Shown piece by piece: positions 23,087 through 23,774 of a DNA stretch of 23,774 bases (positions are counted from its first letter, which is position 1; every line of letters starts with the position of its first letter). Origin of the DNA: Pseudomonadota bacterium (GTDB taxonomy: Bacteria > Pseudomonadota > Gammaproteobacteria > Steroidobacterales > Steroidobacteraceae); contig JAKBBE010000038.1 of the NCBI GenBank assembly GCA_021826035.1, positions 1-23,774 on the forward strand, given 5' to 3'. Below the pieces are notes generated by a model, which had not been told where the DNA came from, did no database searches, and worked only from the letters and a program-made list of their open reading frames with translations. The position numbers were made by a program, and so were the translations under genes.

Positions 23087-23250
23087 TCAAAATTCGTCCA
23101 TCAGGGTGACGAGATCGCGGTAGCTGAGGCGATGGTAAGGTTTCGGCGATCACAGCCCCCGATGACCTCTCGAGGGAATCGGCGACACCGGCAGATGGCA
23201 TCGCGTTCAATGGGTTGCGTCACGAAAGCTCCGGGCAAAGACTCCCGGAC
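23087..23250 (-). mobile_element. IS6-like transposase N-terminal remnant, copy 2
   Basis: The minus strand reads VTQPIERDAICRCRRFPREVI, then after a frameshift YHRLSYRDLVTLMDEF and a stop at 23087-23089. It is homologous to copy 1 at 19488-19665 but retains a little more of the SYRDLVTLMDEF stretch. Its terminal repeat is gone because the block is joined directly to the integrase fragment near 23250. It lies 100 bp after abiEii. Confidence 0.7.
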
Positions 23251-23622
23251 ATGGCCATGAAAGTCCTTGGACGTCAGGTCGGGCTTCATCCGGTGCATGT
23301 CTTCACTTACCAGAACAAGCCCATCTTTCAGGTGAGCACGATGGCCTGGTACCGCGCGCTCGAGCGCGCCGGTATCGAGAACTTCAGGTTCCACGACCTG
23401 AGGCACACCTGGGCAAGCTGGCACGTGCAGAACGGGACGCCGCTCCTTGCCTTACAGGAACTCGGCGGTTGGGAAACGGAGCGAATGGTGAGGCGCTATG
23501 CGCACCTGAGCGCGGATCACCTCGCGCAATGGGCGGGACATGCGCAAATCCATGGCACATTCCTGGCACACCCGTCGAGCTTCCTAAAATTGCTCGATGA
23601 GAATGTTGTTGATATTCAATGA
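23215..23622 (+). pseudogene. Tyrosine integrase, C-terminal fragment
   Basis: About 125 residues of a phage/island integrase. MAMKVLGRQVGLHPVHVFTY leads into the catalytic box FRFHDLRHTWASWHVQNG (H-x-x-R-H), then LGGWETERMVRRYAHLS with the active-site Tyr in RYAHL. The N-terminal arm-binding and core domains and the first catalytic Arg are absent. The preceding codons (23215 to about 23250) belong to the IS6-like fragment. The gene ends 5 bp before the tRNA-Phe 3' end, the usual place for int at an att site. It should be inactive. Confidence 0.88.
23553..23571 (+). repeat. Scar repeat copy 4, single unit
   Basis: TGGCACATTCCTGGCACAC, identical to the first unit of copies 1 and 3, lies in the last codons of the integrase fragment (HGTFLAHP). 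This shows where the scar sequence comes from: the extreme 3' end of int beside the att core. Confidence 0.85.
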
Positions 23623-23627
23623 GTTAA

Positions 23628-23703
<76 letters not shown>

Positions 23704-23722
23704 GCCGGAGGAGGGGCCGCGT

Positions 23723-23751
23723 ATTACACCGGGCCAGGCGGGCAGCGTCAA
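23723..23751 (-). promoter_or_regulatory. tRNA-Phe promoter
   Basis: On the minus strand TTGACG (23746-23751), a 17-bp spacer and TGTAAT (23723-23728) are followed by a GC-rich discriminator ACGCGGCCCC. The predicted start lies a little over 10 bp before the tRNA 5' end. The GC-rich discriminator is typical of stringently controlled stable-RNA promoters. Confidence 0.8.
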
Positions 23752-23774
23752 GGCAGCCACGCCCGCCTGCGGAC

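Noticed and set aside
18589..23571. Scar repeats as a CRISPR array
   Set aside because: Units are few and unequally spaced by 0.9-2.2 kb with whole genes between them, and no cas genes are present.

Overview
The window is high-GC DNA, about 65 percent by eye. It has tightly packed, often overlapping genes and a proteobacterial gene set: ACR3/ArsC arsenic genes, an RND/ABC-type outer-membrane factor, a YbhFSR-like exporter, Doc, and a tRNA-Phe with an encoded CCA end. A gammaproteobacterium of the Xanthomonadales/Nevskiales/Chromatiales kind is my best guess. No rRNA or other decisive marker is present.

Layout. (1) 1-3442 is an arsenic operon. A divergent ArsR (minus, cut by the window edge) faces arsI (C-As lyase), acr3 (arsenite efflux), an arsenate reductase fused to a VOC domain, and an OsmC-like protein. 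(2) 3589-10299 is a five-gene, partly overlapping tripartite ABC export operon: outer-membrane factor, membrane-fusion protein, double ATPase and two ABC-2 permeases, closed by a hairpin. (3) 10339-13051 is a redox/detoxification cluster. A DsbA-like thiol oxidoreductase diverges from a NemR-like TetR repressor, which is followed by a redoxin and an L-2-haloacid dehalogenase. A 16-bp palindrome lies exactly between the -35 and -10 boxes of the tetR promoter. (4) 13076-18189 is ordinary chromosome: an EVE-domain protein, a TDT-family transporter, a secreted protein of unknown function, a leaderless-looking ArsR/SRPBCC pair, and a Tat-exported protein with two retropepsin-like domains.

(5) 18190-23703 is an accessory island ending at tRNA-Phe and the most interesting part. 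Three complete two-gene toxin-antitoxin modules stand in a row, all on the + strand: RHH antitoxin/Doc, Phd-like/PemK-like, and AbiEi/AbiEii. Each has overlapping genes and a palindrome in front of the antitoxin. Each module is preceded by a copy of one scar repeat containing TGGCACATTCCTGGCACAC or a close variant. Doc and AbiEii are each followed by a related N-terminal fragment of an IS6-like transposase. The AbiE module is bounded by an exact 45-bp duplication of the 3' half of tRNA-Phe (21262-21306 and 23628-23672) and carries the 3' end of a tyrosine integrase next to the intact tRNA. I read this as a TA-module array built by repeated integration at tRNA-Phe, later fixed by loss of the integrase.

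Long stretches without a recognisable gene are 13463-13991, 15123-15475 and 20649-21261. A decayed minus-strand gene lies at about 18227-18580.
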